From: Rhizobium sp. LC145
GTDB lineage: Bacteria > Pseudomonadota > Alphaproteobacteria > Rhizobiales > Rhizobiaceae
Reading direction: 5' to 3'
Length of the DNA: 64,000 bases
Assembly (NCBI RefSeq): GCF_001005825.1
Contig: NZ_LBHV01000001.1
Span: 124,001 to 188,000, forward strand
The notes beneath the pieces were generated by a model. That model did not search any database. It saw nothing but the letters and a program-made list of their open reading frames with translations, and was not told the DNA's origin. Position numbers and translations under genes: made by a program. Shown piece by piece: positions 1 to 8,869 of this stretch. Position 1 is the first letter of the stretch. Each line of letters starts with the position of its first letter.

Positions 1-405
1 CCTGACGGCAAGTCCTTCCCGACCATTGGCTATGCCGGCTGGTCGATGTTCTCGACCAGCGAGAATAAGGATCTCTCCTGGAAGCTGATCGCGACGTTGG
101 AAGGCAAGGAAGGCAATATCGAGTGGAACAAGAAGATCGGCGCTCTGCCGGCCTATACTTCCGCCGAGCAGGACCCGTTCTATGCCGGAGATCAGTTCAA
201 GGGCTGGTTCGAGGAGCTTGCCGATCCGAACACCGTGCCGACGGTAATGCCGACCTATCTCGAGGAGTTCGCCTTCTTCAAGGATTCGCTCGCCATCAAG
301 AGTTCGCAGCAGGCGCTTCTGGGCGATATTACGCCGAAAGAGCTCGCCGACCAATGGGCCGACTACCTGACGAAGGCGCAGCAGAAGTTTTTGGCGAAGA
401 AGTAG
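1..405 (+). CDS. Carbohydrate ABC transporter solute-binding protein, C-terminal part
   Basis: This is the last 134 residues of a periplasmic solute-binding protein whose start lies before the window; the reading frame is open from base 1. The part visible (GYAGWSMFSTSENKDLSWK, then the AYTSAEQDPFYAG region and an amphipathic C-terminal helix) is the usual C-terminal lobe of family 1 sugar-binding proteins. It is followed on the same strand by two MalF/MalG-type permeases and a MalK/UgpC-type ATPase, so it should deliver a sugar or polyol to that importer. The substrate cannot be told from the sequence. Confidence 0.85.
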   Translation, partial: PDGKSFPTIGYAGWSMFSTSENKDLSWKLIATLEGKEGNIEWNKKIGALPAYTSAEQDPFYAGDQFKGWFEELADPNTVPTVMPTYLEEFAFFKDSLAIKSSQQALLGDITPKELADQWADYLTKAQQKFLAKK

Positions 406-442
406 CGACGGGGGCTCTTCCAGCTTTTGCCGTCGCGCGTCT

Positions 443-530
443 GCCCCTCACCCTAACCCTCTCCCTCTCCCCGTAACGACGGGGAGAGGGGACTTGCTAC
501 GCTTGACGTCGGCAAGGAGCGGATGAGGGG
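443..530. repeat. RIME-like palindromic intergenic repeat
   Basis: A 12-bp perfect stem, CCCTCTCCCCGT at 463-474 and its complement at 479-490, closes a 4-base loop. Outer arms are also inverted: CCCCTCACCC near 444 and GGATGAGGGG near 521-530. Palindromes starting CCCCTCA(T/C)CC with a CTCCCCG core are dispersed in rhizobial intergenic regions (RIME family). It sits between the binding-protein stop and the first permease, where it could lower downstream expression relative to the binding protein. The ATG at 523 lies inside the repeat, which argues against it being the permease start. Confidence 0.7.
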
Positions 531-555
531 CGGCGCTTCGATCGGCCGAAAATTC

Positions 556-1515
556 ATGCAACATGATGGAAATCGCATCCAGATGCCCCCTGCCGACACG
601 TTCGATATGCGCCGCGACCGCCGGCCCTGGCTGCGCCGCCTCGCCGATGCTTCGGAGCCCTATCTCTACAGCGCGCCTTCGCTGATCCTCATCATCGGGG
701 TCATGCTGGTGCCGCTGGTCGTGGGTGTTTCCTACGCCTTCCGCGACATCCAGCTTCTCAACCCGTTTTCCGGCGGCTTCGTGGGGCTTGAGCATTTCCG
801 CGAGCTTTCCAGGGACACGGCCTTCTACGGCGCCCTGAGGAACACGCTTTGGTGGACGGGCGCTTCGGTTTTCCTGCAATTCATCTTCGGGCTGATCCTC
901 GCGCTTCTGCTCGACAAGCCGTTCTGGGGCCGGGGGCTCGTTCAGGCGCTCGTCTTTCTTCCCTGGGCGGTGCCCTCGTTCCTGGCGGGGCTGAACTGGG
1001 CCTGGCTCTTCAATCCGGTGATCGGTCCTCTGCCGCACTGGTTCTTCGGCCTCGGGCTGATATCAGAACCGGGCAACCTGCTGTCCGACCCGCAATATGC
1101 CATGTGGGGGCCGATCATCGCCAATGTCTGGTGGGGCATTCCCTTCTTCGCGATTACCCTTCTGGCGGCGCTGCAGGCCATTCCCCGCGATCTCTACGAG
1201 GCCGCATCGATCGACGGCGCCAACTGGTTCCAGCGCTTCCTTTCGATCACGCTGCCGTTCCTTGCGCCGACGATCGCCATCACCATTCTCTTGCGGACCG
1301 TGTGGATATCCAACTTCGCGGACCTGATCGTCGTCATGACCGGCGGCGGGCCGGCAGACCGCACCCAGATCGTCGCGAGCTACATCTTCACCCAGGCGTT
1401 CCGGGCGCTCGATTTCGGCTATGCGTCCGCCATCGCGCTGGTGCTGCTCGTGCTGCTGCTCGCCTATTCGATGCTGATCATCCTGCTGCGGCAGACGCTG
1501 TTGAACAAGGATTGA
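556..1515 (+). CDS. Carbohydrate ABC transporter permease (MalF/UgpA type)
   Basis: Inner-membrane permease of the sugar importer. Six hydrophobic segments are visible, beginning with SLILIIGVMLVPLVVGV. The EAA loop that docks on the ATPase is present as DLYEAASIDGANWFQRF about two thirds into the protein. The frame is open from an ATG at 523, but that codon lies in the intergenic repeat, so ATG 556 or a later one (583, 607) is more likely; no strong ribosome binding site decides between them. The next permease begins 4 bp after its stop. Confidence 0.88.
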   Translation: MQHDGNRIQMPPADTFDMRRDRRPWLRRLADASEPYLYSAPSLILIIGVMLVPLVVGVSYAFRDIQLLNPFSGGFVGLEHFRELSRDTAFYGALRNTLWWTGASVFLQFIFGLILALLLDKPFWGRGLVQALVFLPWAVPSFLAGLNWAWLFNPVIGPLPHWFFGLGLISEPGNLLSDPQYAMWGPIIANVWWGIPFFAITLLAALQAIPRDLYEAASIDGANWFQRFLSITLPFLAPTIAITILLRTVWISNFADLIVVMTGGGPADRTQIVASYIFTQAFRALDFGYASAIALVLLVLLLAYSMLIILLRQTLLNKD

Positions 1516-1519
1516 GACC

Positions 1520-2350
1520 ATGAAGCGATCCGTCCTCCCGACCATCGCGCATAGGCTGGCGATCCTCTGCTACATCGCCTTCGCGCTCTTCCCGCTCTTC
1601 TGGCTTCTCAAGGTTTCGGTGACGCCGAACGATCTGCTCTATTCGGAGGGCGTGCGGCTCTGGCCCACGCGCACCACCTTTGAACATTACGCGTTCGTCC
1701 TGCGGCACAGCGCCTTCCCGACCTTCTTCAAGAACAGCCTGATCGTTTCCGCCTCCACGGCGATCGCCGTGACGATCTGCGCCTCGCTTTCGGGATACGC
1801 GCTCTCGCGCTTCAGTTTCCGGGCGAAATACTGGATCGTCGCGCTGATGCTGCTGACGCAGATGTTCCCGCTGGTCATGCTGGTCGCGCCGATCTTCAAG
1901 ATCCTCTCGCCGCTGGGGCTGACCAACAGCCTGACGGGTCTCATCGTCGTCTATACCGCCTTCAACGTGCCCTTCGCGACCTTCCTCATGCAATCCTTCT
2001 TCGACGGCATTCCGAAGGATCTGGAAGAGGCGGCGATGATCGACGGAGCGACCAAGTTCACGGCGTTCAGGCAGATCATTCTGCCGCTGACATTGCCAGG
2101 GATCGCTGCGACACTCGGTTTCGTGTTCACGGCCGCCTGGAGCGAACTCCTCTTCGCTCTGATGCTCATCAACGGCAACGATGCGGCGACTTTCCCGGTC
2201 GGCCTTCTCACTTTCGTCTCGAAGTTCTCCGTCGATTTCGGGCAGATGATGGCGGCCGGCATATTGGCGCTCATTCCGGCGGCGCTCTTTTTCCTTCTCA
2301 TTCAGCGGTATCTCGTCCAGGGCCTCACGGCCGGTGCGGTCAAGGGGTAG
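1520..2350 (+). CDS. Carbohydrate ABC transporter permease (MalG/UgpE type)
   Basis: Second inner-membrane permease, 276 residues, with six predicted membrane segments and an EAA loop (DLEEAAMIDGATKFTAFRQI). The N-terminal segment ILCYIAFALFPLFWLLKVSV and the periplasmic loop before helix 2 are typical of the CUT1 sugar family. It pairs with the upstream permease to form the channel and is followed 4 bp later by the ATPase, so all four genes are one operon. Confidence 0.92.
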   Translation: MKRSVLPTIAHRLAILCYIAFALFPLFWLLKVSVTPNDLLYSEGVRLWPTRTTFEHYAFVLRHSAFPTFFKNSLIVSASTAIAVTICASLSGYALSRFSFRAKYWIVALMLLTQMFPLVMLVAPIFKILSPLGLTNSLTGLIVVYTAFNVPFATFLMQSFFDGIPKDLEEAAMIDGATKFTAFRQIILPLTLPGIAATLGFVFTAAWSELLFALMLINGNDAATFPVGLLTFVSKFSVDFGQMMAAGILALIPAALFFLLIQRYLVQGLTAGAVKG

Positions 2351-2354
2351 TCAC

Positions 2355-3413
2355 ATGGCGTCCATTCAGATCGAGAATCTTGAAAAGTCCTACGGCCACG
2401 TCTCCGTGCTGCATGGCATCGACCTCGATATCCGCGACGGCGAGTTCATCGTGCTGGTGGGGCCGTCGGGCTGCGGGAAATCCACCCTGCTGAGGATGAT
2501 CGCCGGCCTGGAGAATGTCAGCGCCGGAGAGATCCGCATCGCCGGCGGCCGGGTCAACGAGCTGCATCCGAAGGACCGGGATATCGCGATGGTGTTCCAG
2601 TCCTACGCGCTCTATCCGCATATGAGCGTCGCCGGCAACATGAGCTACAGCCTGCGTTTGCGGAAGGCGGCGAAGGAGAAGATCGAGCAGGCGGTCGGGG
2701 GAGCTGCCGCCAAGCTGGGACTGGAACCGCTTCTGGAGCGTCGGCCGAAGGCGCTATCGGGAGGGCAGCGCCAGCGTGTCGCGATGGGACGCGCGATCGT
2801 GCGCCAGCCCAAGGCCTTCCTGTTCGACGAGCCGCTCTCCAATCTCGATGCCCGGCTGCGCGAGCAGATGCGGGCGGAAATCAAGAAAATGCACGCCGAT
2901 CTGAAGGCGACCTCGATCTACGTGACCCACGACCAGATCGAGGCCATGACGTTGGCGGACCGGATCGTCGCCATGCATGGCGGGATCGTGCAACAAGTCG
3001 GGAGCCCGCTCGAACTCTACGACAGGCCGGCCAATCTCTTCGTTGCCGGCTTCATCGGCTCGCCGGGAATGAACTTCCTCGATGTGTCCCATGCGGACGG
3101 GGCGGTGACGCTGAAGGACGGAACGCGCATTCCGCTCGAGGCTTCCTTGAAGGCGGAGAGCGAGGCGGGCCTGACGCTCGGCATCCGCCCGGAGCATGTC
3201 GCGATCTCGACCGACGGCGCCGGCATGGAAGCCCATGTGGAGCTGGTGGAGCCGACCGGGTTCGGCATCATCCTGCATCTTTCCCTGCATGGACTGCCGT
3301 TCAAGGTCTTCACCCTCGACCGCGAGGCGATGCAGGCCGGGCCGGAGGTTTTCGTCAGGTTCCCGCCGCAGCATCTGCATCTGTTCGGCGCTGACGGAAA
3401 CCGTATCGGGTGA
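2355..3413 (+). CDS. Sugar ABC transporter ATP-binding protein (UgpC/MalK type)
   Basis: ATPase of the importer, 352 residues. Visible motifs in order: Walker A GPSGCGKST, Q-loop MVFQSYALYPHMSV, signature LSGGQRQRVAMGRAIVR, Walker B AFLFDEPLSNLDA, H-loop YVTHDQIEAMT, then a C-terminal TOBE region (LGIRPEHV) of the CUT1 class. Start ATG 2355 follows AAGGGG closely; an in-frame ATG at 2334 would overlap the permease. These ATPases are often shared by several importers; which sugar is carried is not readable here. Confidence 0.95.
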   Translation: MASIQIENLEKSYGHVSVLHGIDLDIRDGEFIVLVGPSGCGKSTLLRMIAGLENVSAGEIRIAGGRVNELHPKDRDIAMVFQSYALYPHMSVAGNMSYSLRLRKAAKEKIEQAVGGAAAKLGLEPLLERRPKALSGGQRQRVAMGRAIVRQPKAFLFDEPLSNLDARLREQMRAEIKKMHADLKATSIYVTHDQIEAMTLADRIVAMHGGIVQQVGSPLELYDRPANLFVAGFIGSPGMNFLDVSHADGAVTLKDGTRIPLEASLKAESEAGLTLGIRPEHVAISTDGAGMEAHVELVEPTGFGIILHLSLHGLPFKVFTLDREAMQAGPEVFVRFPPQHLHLFGADGNRIG

Positions 3414-3430
3414 TCCTCAGCCCTAGATGA

Positions 3431-4042
3431 TTACTGCCCGACGCTGCCGACGGCGGTTGCGCGGCCATCCTGGAGCTTGACCCAACGGGCCGGATCATTC
3501 GAGGCCTGGCGCTTCAGATAGGTGTATTCGGTATCCGACCAGAGCAGAACCTTGTTGCGCATGTTGTCGAGCACGTAATCGCCGCGGTCGGTGCGGACGG
3601 TCAGCACCGCATGCCCTTCGCCGTTCGGCTGAAGCACGACGGTGATCAGCAGGTCGGACGGATCGAAGCCCTTCTTGATGAGCATCTTGCGCTTGAGCAG
3701 GACGAAATCCTCGCAATCGCCGACGGTGCGCGGATAGGCCCAGCGTTCCTCGACGCCATAGATTTCCTGGTCGGTCATCGGCTGGATCGAAGTGTTGACG
3801 GTATAGTTGATGTCGAGCAGCGCGCGCCACTTCTCTTCGGTCAGCCGCATCGGGCCGGCATCCTCATAGCTGGTGTCGCATTCGCTCGTGTAGGTCTGGC
3901 AGAACTCGTAATGACCGATCGGCGGGCTGGCTTCGCCGATGACGCGCATCGTGCCGACCGGCGCCGCGAAGGACGAAGATGCGCTTACGAAAGCGATGAG
4001 AGCGGCAACAAATCCGAGCTTCAGTGCCTTGCGATCGGTCAT
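3431..4042 (-). CDS. Transglutaminase-like cysteine peptidase (BTLCP family)
   Basis: Exported 203-residue protein with an N-terminal signal (LGFVAALIAFVSASSSFA). The papain/transglutaminase triad of the bacterial transglutaminase-like cysteine proteinases is seen as Cys110 in TVGDCEDF, His144 in GEGHAVL and Asp159 in YVLDN. Relatives such as LapG cleave surface adhesins, but this protein lacks a visible LapD partner nearby, so the substrate is unknown. Start 4042 is preferred over an upstream in-frame ATG because GGGAGA precedes it and it puts the signal peptide at the N-terminus. Confidence 0.85.
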   Translation of the reverse strand: MTDRKALKLGFVAALIAFVSASSSFAAPVGTMRVIGEASPPIGHYEFCQTYTSECDTSYEDAGPMRLTEEKWRALLDINYTVNTSIQPMTDQEIYGVEERWAYPRTVGDCEDFVLLKRKMLIKKGFDPSDLLITVVLQPNGEGHAVLTVRTDRGDYVLDNMRNKVLLWSDTEYTYLKRQASNDPARWVKLQDGRATAVGSVGQ

Positions 4043-4540
4043 TTTCTTGTCTCCCCGTTCATGGGAAGACAATCGCAGGCAGGGTTTGAGCGAGCGCAAA
4101 ATATAGTAGTAGAATCAAATCCTTATTTGAATCGAAGTTTCATAAAATTTGAATCGATCGGGTTGCGAACTGGAAAGGAATTCAAAATGGGCCCGGATGG
4201 CAGTCGGCAATTGGTGACACTGATCCGGCACGAGTGCCCTCGCTATCGCTTTGTATTCACGGGATTTTCTTCTGCTTTCGTGAGATGCGCTCGCGCGGCG
4301 GCGGCTCGTTGCGAACGCAACGGCAAGGGCGTGGGAGACCTCGAAATGGGGGCTTCATGCGGCCGCAAACCGGTTTCGGGAGAGGAAAAACCCCGAAAAA
4401 AAGTTTCGAAAAGGCACAAAAAATTTTGCTGGAGCCGTTTCGGGACAGTCAGACAGCAGTTCGACTGCCTCTAATGGAGACAGTCTATCGTCGAGCAATA
4501 GGGGGAAAAGGGGGCGCCGCGATCAGGCGGCGATCGTTCC
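4043..4540. other. 498-bp intergenic region with AT-rich promoter-like part
   Basis: No convincing gene. The half next to the BTLCP gene is AT-rich and contains two copies of TTTGAATCGA at 4126-4135 and 4148-4157, 22 bp apart, in the position of an upstream regulatory site. The remainder has runs of A and G but no supported reading frame: the short frame at 4234-4557 overlaps the 3' end of the PilZ gene and has no recognisable protein features. Confidence 0.5.
4126..4157. promoter_or_regulatory. Direct repeat TTTGAATCGA x2, possible operator
   Basis: Two exact 10-bp copies with start-to-start distance of 22 bp, two helical turns, lying about 85-115 bp upstream of the BTLCP start (4042, minus strand) in AT-rich DNA. 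The spacing suits a dimeric regulator binding one face of the helix. No known motif is recognised; this is inference from the pattern. Confidence 0.35.
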
Positions 4541-5170
4541 TCAGAGGAACTGGGTGAGGGATTCGCGCGGCTGGATCGAATTGAACTCGACCGCCACGCC
4601 TTCCAGGAAATGGCGCACCACACGGCCGCGCATATTGCCGAGCTGGACCGGGGTGCCGATCGCCGGGCGGATGTCGATGTCGATCGCCGCGCCGGAAAGC
4701 GAAAGGTCCATGATGCGGCAGGAATAGCGGCGGCCGTCATCCAGCAGAAGTTCGGCCCGGCTGTTGCGGGGCGTCAGGCGATCGTGGCGGCGATCCTCAG
4801 GCAGGCCGAGCTCATGCTTGTTGGCGATCCAAGTGAGCTGGGCAGCGAGCTTCTCGCGCTTGCGCTCCGTCGCCGTGATCGACATGACGAAGCCGTTGCC
4901 CGACAGGCTCAGCACGCTGCCTTCCAGCCGGCCGATGTGATCGAGATAGGCGATCACCCGTTCGTTGACGGCGGGCCGCGCTTCGCAGGCGAAGGCGACG
5001 TCTCCCGGCGACATATCGATAACGCTGCAGGGAAATTCCTCATGATTGGAAAGCATCAACCGGCCGGCAATGTTTACGACCACCCGCTGGAACGCCCGCT
5101 GGTTCGGCATGTGGTGCGAGGGAGCGTTCTGGGCCGGCTGAAACGAATACATTCGAGAAGACTTTTCCAT
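4541..5170 (-). CDS. Tandem PilZ domain protein
   Basis: A 209-residue cytoplasmic protein with two PilZ folds, the c-di-GMP receptor domain. The N-terminal copy has RAFQR but a shortened second motif (DMSPGD instead of DxSxxG). The C-terminal copy has RRHDR and the full DLSLSG motif, so it is the better candidate to bind c-di-GMP. Start taken at ATG 5170; a TTG two codons earlier is less likely. Partners of such proteins in rhizobia include motility and envelope machinery, but nothing nearby identifies one. A PAS_5 protein is encoded next upstream. Confidence 0.85.
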   Translation of the reverse strand: MEKSSRMYSFQPAQNAPSHHMPNQRAFQRVVVNIAGRLMLSNHEEFPCSVIDMSPGDVAFACEARPAVNERVIAYLDHIGRLEGSVLSLSGNGFVMSITATERKREKLAAQLTWIANKHELGLPEDRRHDRLTPRNSRAELLLDDGRRYSCRIMDLSLSGAAIDIDIRPAIGTPVQLGNMRGRVVRHFLEGVAVEFNSIQPRESLTQFL

Positions 5171-5230
5171 TCGCAACTATAACAAACTTCATACCGCGGC
5201 GCGGTTAACAGAAGGTTTTGCGGACGTGTT

Positions 5231-5806
5231 TCAAGTCGTTCCGTTGTCGAGCAGGCGTGTTGAAAGAAAACGCAGGAGCGCTCGGGCAGGCCCCGGATCA
5301 TCGGTTGAGGATGACGCGGGCTCCCGATCTGCTTCGAGAAAATTCCAACCCTGAAGCGAGAGTCCTGAAAGCGGGCGCGTGACGGGAGGAGCAGGCGAGG
5401 CCTGCGGCAGGAACGAGCCCAACAGGCGGTCGGCCGTTTCGCCGGAACGGAGCGGCAGCAACAGGACCTCGAACCCGATTGCAGTCTCGCCGTTTCGTGT
5501 CCGGCCATCGAGGATCGCGGGCTGCTCAAGGCGCATGACATCGCGTGCGATCTCGGCCGGATCGGGGTCCCCATCCCACAAGCCGGAAAAGGCAGCGCCG
5601 CGGAGTTCGCGGCCGAAGATTTCGCAAATGCGCGTTCCGGCAAGACGGAACTCCGGCGCGCCTTCGGCACCAGGCGTCAGGATGAACAGATAGGGCAGAA
5701 GGCGGCGCAGTGCCGTGGGATCGATCTCGCTCCTCAGGGGAGCAGAACGATCGCCCTTGATGCGGAGCCAGTAATCGTAAACCTTCCGGGTTGCCTCATT
5801 GCGCAT
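5231..5806 (-). CDS. PAS_5 domain protein
   Basis: A 191-residue soluble protein of the PAS_5 family common in alphaproteobacteria. Family features visible are VYDYWLRIKGDRSAPLRSEI, the LLPYLFIL segment and FRLAGTRICEIFGRELRG. These proteins resemble sensory PAS folds but have no output domain and no assigned function. It sits 60 bp upstream of the PilZ gene on the same strand and may be co-transcribed with it. Start ATG 5806 is the only reasonable candidate. Confidence 0.8.
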   Translation of the reverse strand: MRNEATRKVYDYWLRIKGDRSAPLRSEIDPTALRRLLPYLFILTPGAEGAPEFRLAGTRICEIFGRELRGAAFSGLWDGDPDPAEIARDVMRLEQPAILDGRTRNGETAIGFEVLLLPLRSGETADRLLGSFLPQASPAPPVTRPLSGLSLQGWNFLEADREPASSSTDDPGPARALLRFLSTRLLDNGTT

Positions 5807-6034
5807 GCTTCTGCCTGTCTCGTTTCGAACCAGATCGCGGGGCGAACCGTGTCCTTTGCCGCTCGCGGAGCGAAATCCATGCCATCTGCGGCATGTGATG
5901 GTTAACCGGCGATTGCCGATGCCGGAACATACCCCGCTTCCGGAGATTTCGGCGGGCGCCGGATAGCGCCGCCGGCGCTTCCCTTTCGTCGGTGGGTCCT
6001 ATATGGCTGGCGAAGTTGACGAGAAAGGGACGGA

Positions 6035-6793
6035 ATGAGCGACAGGCCGGACATGGCCGAGGAGCCGCATGAGGAGCATGCTCCCGAGCGCGAATCGGTT
6101 CCGATATTCAACCTGCCGCGCAGCCTTGTGGTGACGATAGCGGTGCTTGCGGCGCTCTATGTCATCGAAGCCTTTTTCCTCAGCGAGGACGCCCGCACCT
6201 TTTTGCTGTTCCAGCTGGCTTTCACGCCGCTTCGCTACGTCTATCCGCTGGCCGAACAGGGGTTCCAGTGGCTCTGGACGCCGGTGACCTATTCGCTGCT
6301 GCACGGTGGCGTCGAGCACCTGGTTTTCAACGTGCTGTGGCTGACGGCCTTCGGGGCGCCCGTGGTGCGCCGCATCGGGACCTTGCGCTACATTCTCTTC
6401 TGGATGTTTTCAGCCGCCGCCGCGGCCTTCTTCCACGCCATGCTGCATTGGGGCGACCAGACGCTGCTGATCGGCGCGTCTGGCGTGGTCTCGGCGCTGA
6501 TGGGCGCTGCCTGCCGCTTCGCTTTTCCAGAACGCGGCGGCTATGACCGCACCCATGGTCATCTCTATCCGCGCCAATCGATTCTCGGTGCCTTCCGCAA
6601 CCGAACCGTCGTCTTCTTCACGGGGATCTGGTTCCTCGGCAATATTCTGATCGCGGCAGGGCTGCCGCTCGTGGGCGGGGACATGGGCGAGATTGCCTGG
6701 GATGCCCATATCGGCGGCTTTCTCTTCGGTTTTCTTCTCTTCGCGTTCTTCGATCCACTTCCGCAAGGCCGCCTTCCGATCACGGAACCTTGA
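6035..6793 (+). CDS. Rhomboid family intramembrane serine protease
   Basis: Integral membrane protease of 252 residues that cleaves other membrane proteins within or near the bilayer. The catalytic Ser is in GASGVVSALMG after the fourth hydrophobic segment and the partner His in DAHIGGFLFGF of the last one. About six membrane segments are visible after an acidic cytoplasmic N-terminus. GGGACGGA directly precedes the start. No natural substrate is suggested by the context. Confidence 0.9.
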   Translation: MSDRPDMAEEPHEEHAPERESVPIFNLPRSLVVTIAVLAALYVIEAFFLSEDARTFLLFQLAFTPLRYVYPLAEQGFQWLWTPVTYSLLHGGVEHLVFNVLWLTAFGAPVVRRIGTLRYILFWMFSAAAAAFFHAMLHWGDQTLLIGASGVVSALMGAACRFAFPERGGYDRTHGHLYPRQSILGAFRNRTVVFFTGIWFLGNILIAAGLPLVGGDMGEIAWDAHIGGFLFGFLLFAFFDPLPQGRLPITEP

Positions 6794-6886
6794 TCTCCTT
6801 CATGGAGCGATCTAGATTCCACAAAGGCGAGCGCGCTTCCTGAGGAGTGGAAACGGCTCTACCTGCAGATGCGCTAGGAGGGAACC

Positions 6887-7321
6887 ATGTCGATTACCGT
6901 CAAGAACATGCTCGATGCCAAGGGCCGAAACGTGGTTACCGTGGGGCCGGACAAGACGCTGCAGGAGGTCGCGGAAATCCTGAACCAGAACCGCATCGGT
7001 GCGGTGGTCGTTGTCGGATCCTCGGGAAACATCACCGGCATCTTCACCGAACGCGACCTTGTCCGGGCAATCGCCGGCAAGGGGCCGACCGTGCTGCAGC
7101 AGCCCGTCAAATCGGCGATGACGGCTACCGTTCTGCGCTGTCGGGAGGATTTTACCGTCAATCAGCTCATGGAGATGATGACCGGCAAGCGCTTCCGGCA
7201 TGTGCCGGTGGAAGACGGCGGCAAGCTGGTCGGCATCATTTCGATCGGCGACGTGGTGAAGTCGCGCATTCAGGAAATCGAATTCGAGGCCGAGCAGATC
7301 AAGGCCTATATCGCGGGCTAA
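6887..7321 (+). CDS. CBS domain pair protein
   Basis: A 144-residue protein consisting only of two CBS motifs (first around KNMLDAKGRNVVTVGP to GIFTERDLVRAI, second around SAMTATVLRC to GIISIGDVVKSRI), which fold as one Bateman module binding adenosyl nucleotides. AGGAGGGAACC precedes the start. Stand-alone CBS proteins of this length are widespread in rhizobia and thought to sense energy or redox state; no partner is encoded beside it. It converges with the patatin gene with only 4 bp between stops. Confidence 0.88.
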   Translation: MSITVKNMLDAKGRNVVTVGPDKTLQEVAEILNQNRIGAVVVVGSSGNITGIFTERDLVRAIAGKGPTVLQQPVKSAMTATVLRCREDFTVNQLMEMMTGKRFRHVPVEDGGKLVGIISIGDVVKSRIQEIEFEAEQIKAYIAG

Positions 7322-7325
7322 TCCA

Positions 7326-8285
7326 CTAGCGCGCGAACACTTCCTGCATACGCTGGAGCGCGGCGATCTGCGTCATCGTTTCGGCGTAGCCGCGGTCGAT
7401 CGCCTCGCCGGCGCGATGGAACTCCGAAAGCCCGACGTCGGCAAGGCGCGGATGCAGCGCCAGATCCGGCGGATCGCCGGCAAGACGCGCACGCGAAATC
7501 CGTTCCTGGATGATGTTGAAGGCCTGCACCATCACGCCGGTCATTCCCACCCGGGATTCGTCCCTGTCCCTGCGGCCGTTATCAAGCGGCTGGACGCTGG
7601 CGCTATGCTTGACTACCGCCGAGCGGCCGAAGATTTCGTAGTTGAGATTGACGCCGACCACGAGCGGCTGCTCGTAGGCGCGGCAGACCGAACTCGGCAC
7701 CGGATTGACGAGCGCGCCATCGACGAGCGTGCGGTTGTTACAGCGAACGGGTTCGAATATGCCGGGAAGGGCGTAGGAAGCGCGTAGCGCCGTAATCAGG
7801 TTGCCGCTGGTGATCCAGACTTCGTGGCCGCTATTCAGTTCGGTCGCGACCGCCACGAACGGACGGTCGAGGTCCTCTATCGAAATGCCTTCCAGATGTT
7901 CCTGCATGCGCTTGGTGAGCCGCATGCCGCCGAGCAGCCCGCCACCGCCGAAGGTGAGATCGAGCAGGCCGGCGATGCGTCGCATGGTGAGCGAGCGGGC
8001 GAAGGCCTCGAGTTCGTCCAGCTTACCGGCGAGATAGCAGCCGCCGACGAGCGCGCCGATCGAAGTGCCGGCGATCATGCCGACCTCGATGCCGGCCTCG
8101 TCCAGCGCCCGCAGGACGCCGATATGCGCCCAGCCGCGCGCCGCGCCGCCACCGAGCGCCAAGGCGAGCTTGGCTTTTCTGGGTGCTTGCTGAGCAGGGG
8201 GAGGGGTGGCTTCCAGAATCGGGGTTCCGCTCGTATCGGCTGCGGCCGCGCGCGGATCTTGGCGATTCCAACTCCAGTTCAGCAT
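7326..8285 (-). CDS. Patatin-like phospholipase family protein
   Basis: A 319-residue lipid acyl hydrolase of the patatin/RssA class. The oxyanion glycine-rich loop LGGGAARGWAHIGVL, the nucleophile GTSIG and the Asp of the dyad in DGALVNPVP are all present. The first about 40 residues are Pro/Ala-rich and low in complexity, and no signal peptide is seen, so a cytoplasmic or membrane-associated location is likely. Homologues hydrolyse membrane phospholipids or stored lipid. Confidence 0.88.
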   Translation of the reverse strand: MLNWSWNRQDPRAAAADTSGTPILEATPPPAQQAPRKAKLALALGGGAARGWAHIGVLRALDEAGIEVGMIAGTSIGALVGGCYLAGKLDELEAFARSLTMRRIAGLLDLTFGGGGLLGGMRLTKRMQEHLEGISIEDLDRPFVAVATELNSGHEVWITSGNLITALRASYALPGIFEPVRCNNRTLVDGALVNPVPSSVCRAYEQPLVVGVNLNYEIFGRSAVVKHSASVQPLDNGRRDRDESRVGMTGVMVQAFNIIQERISRARLAGDPPDLALHPRLADVGLSEFHRAGEAIDRGYAETMTQIAALQRMQEVFAR

Positions 8286-8392
8286 AGACTATACCACCCT
8301 TGAGGCTGAACGATCCCAGCCTCCCGATTAATCCATCGAGAGGTTTCGAAATCGTTTAACGTGCGCCGGCGTGGCAGAAAACGAGGCAGTTG

Positions 8393-8854
8393 TTAATTGG
8401 TTCCCCCGCCGCCATAGACGCTCTCCGGATCAAAATGGCGCTGATCGTCGGTGATTTCAAGCGTGGCGCGGCCATCCTTTTCCTGCACGACACGGTAGAA
8501 ACAGGAGCGCCGACCGGTGTGGCAGGTTGCATCGTGCCCGGCGACCGAGACCTTCAGCCAGACGGCATCCTGGTCGCAATCGGTCCTGATCTCGTGGACG
8601 GTCTGGAGGTTTCCAGAGGATTCCCCCTTCTTCCAGATCTTTCGGCGCGAGCGGCTGTAATAATGGGCAATGCCGGTCTCGATGGTGAGCGCGAGCGCTT
8701 CCGCGTTCATATGCGCGACCATCAGAAGTTCGCCATCGCCTGCGTCCGTCACGACGGCGGTCACCAGCCCGCCAGCATCGAAGAGGGGCGTGAAGGGGCC
8801 AGCGGCCTCGCGCTCGGCCTTGTCGGCCGAGGGCTGTTCAAAGGTGAGCGGCAT
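8393..8854 (-). CDS. hisI: Phosphoribosyl-AMP cyclohydrolase
   Basis: Third step of histidine synthesis, opening the purine ring of phosphoribosyl-AMP. The 153-residue length fits the single-function enzyme (no HisE fusion). Metal-binding signature visible: the WKKGESSGN segment, [10 protein letters not shown], and [15 protein letters not shown] with the Zn cysteines. It lies 15 bp downstream of folE on the same strand. The folE-hisI pairing is frequent in rhizobia and the two enzymes act on related ring-opening chemistry. Confidence 0.95.
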   Translation of the reverse strand: MPLTFEQPSADKAEREAAGPFTPLFDAGGLVTAVVTDAGDGELLMVAHMNAEALALTIETGIAHYYSRSRRKIWKKGESSGNLQTVHEIRTDCDQDAVWLKVSVAGHDATCHTGRRSCFYRVVQEKDGRATLEITDDQRHFDPESVYGGGGTN

Positions 8855-8869
8855 CTAAAAAATCCTGGA

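Noticed and set aside
4163..4181. GAAC-TGGAAAG-GAAT, close to a LexA box, upstream of the BTLCP gene
   Set aside because: One core mismatch and no reason to link the gene to DNA damage.
4234..4557. Open frame of 107 codons between the BTLCP and PilZ genes
   Set aside because: It overlaps the PilZ 3' end, is Arg/Gly/Lys-rich without domain features, and has no ribosome site.
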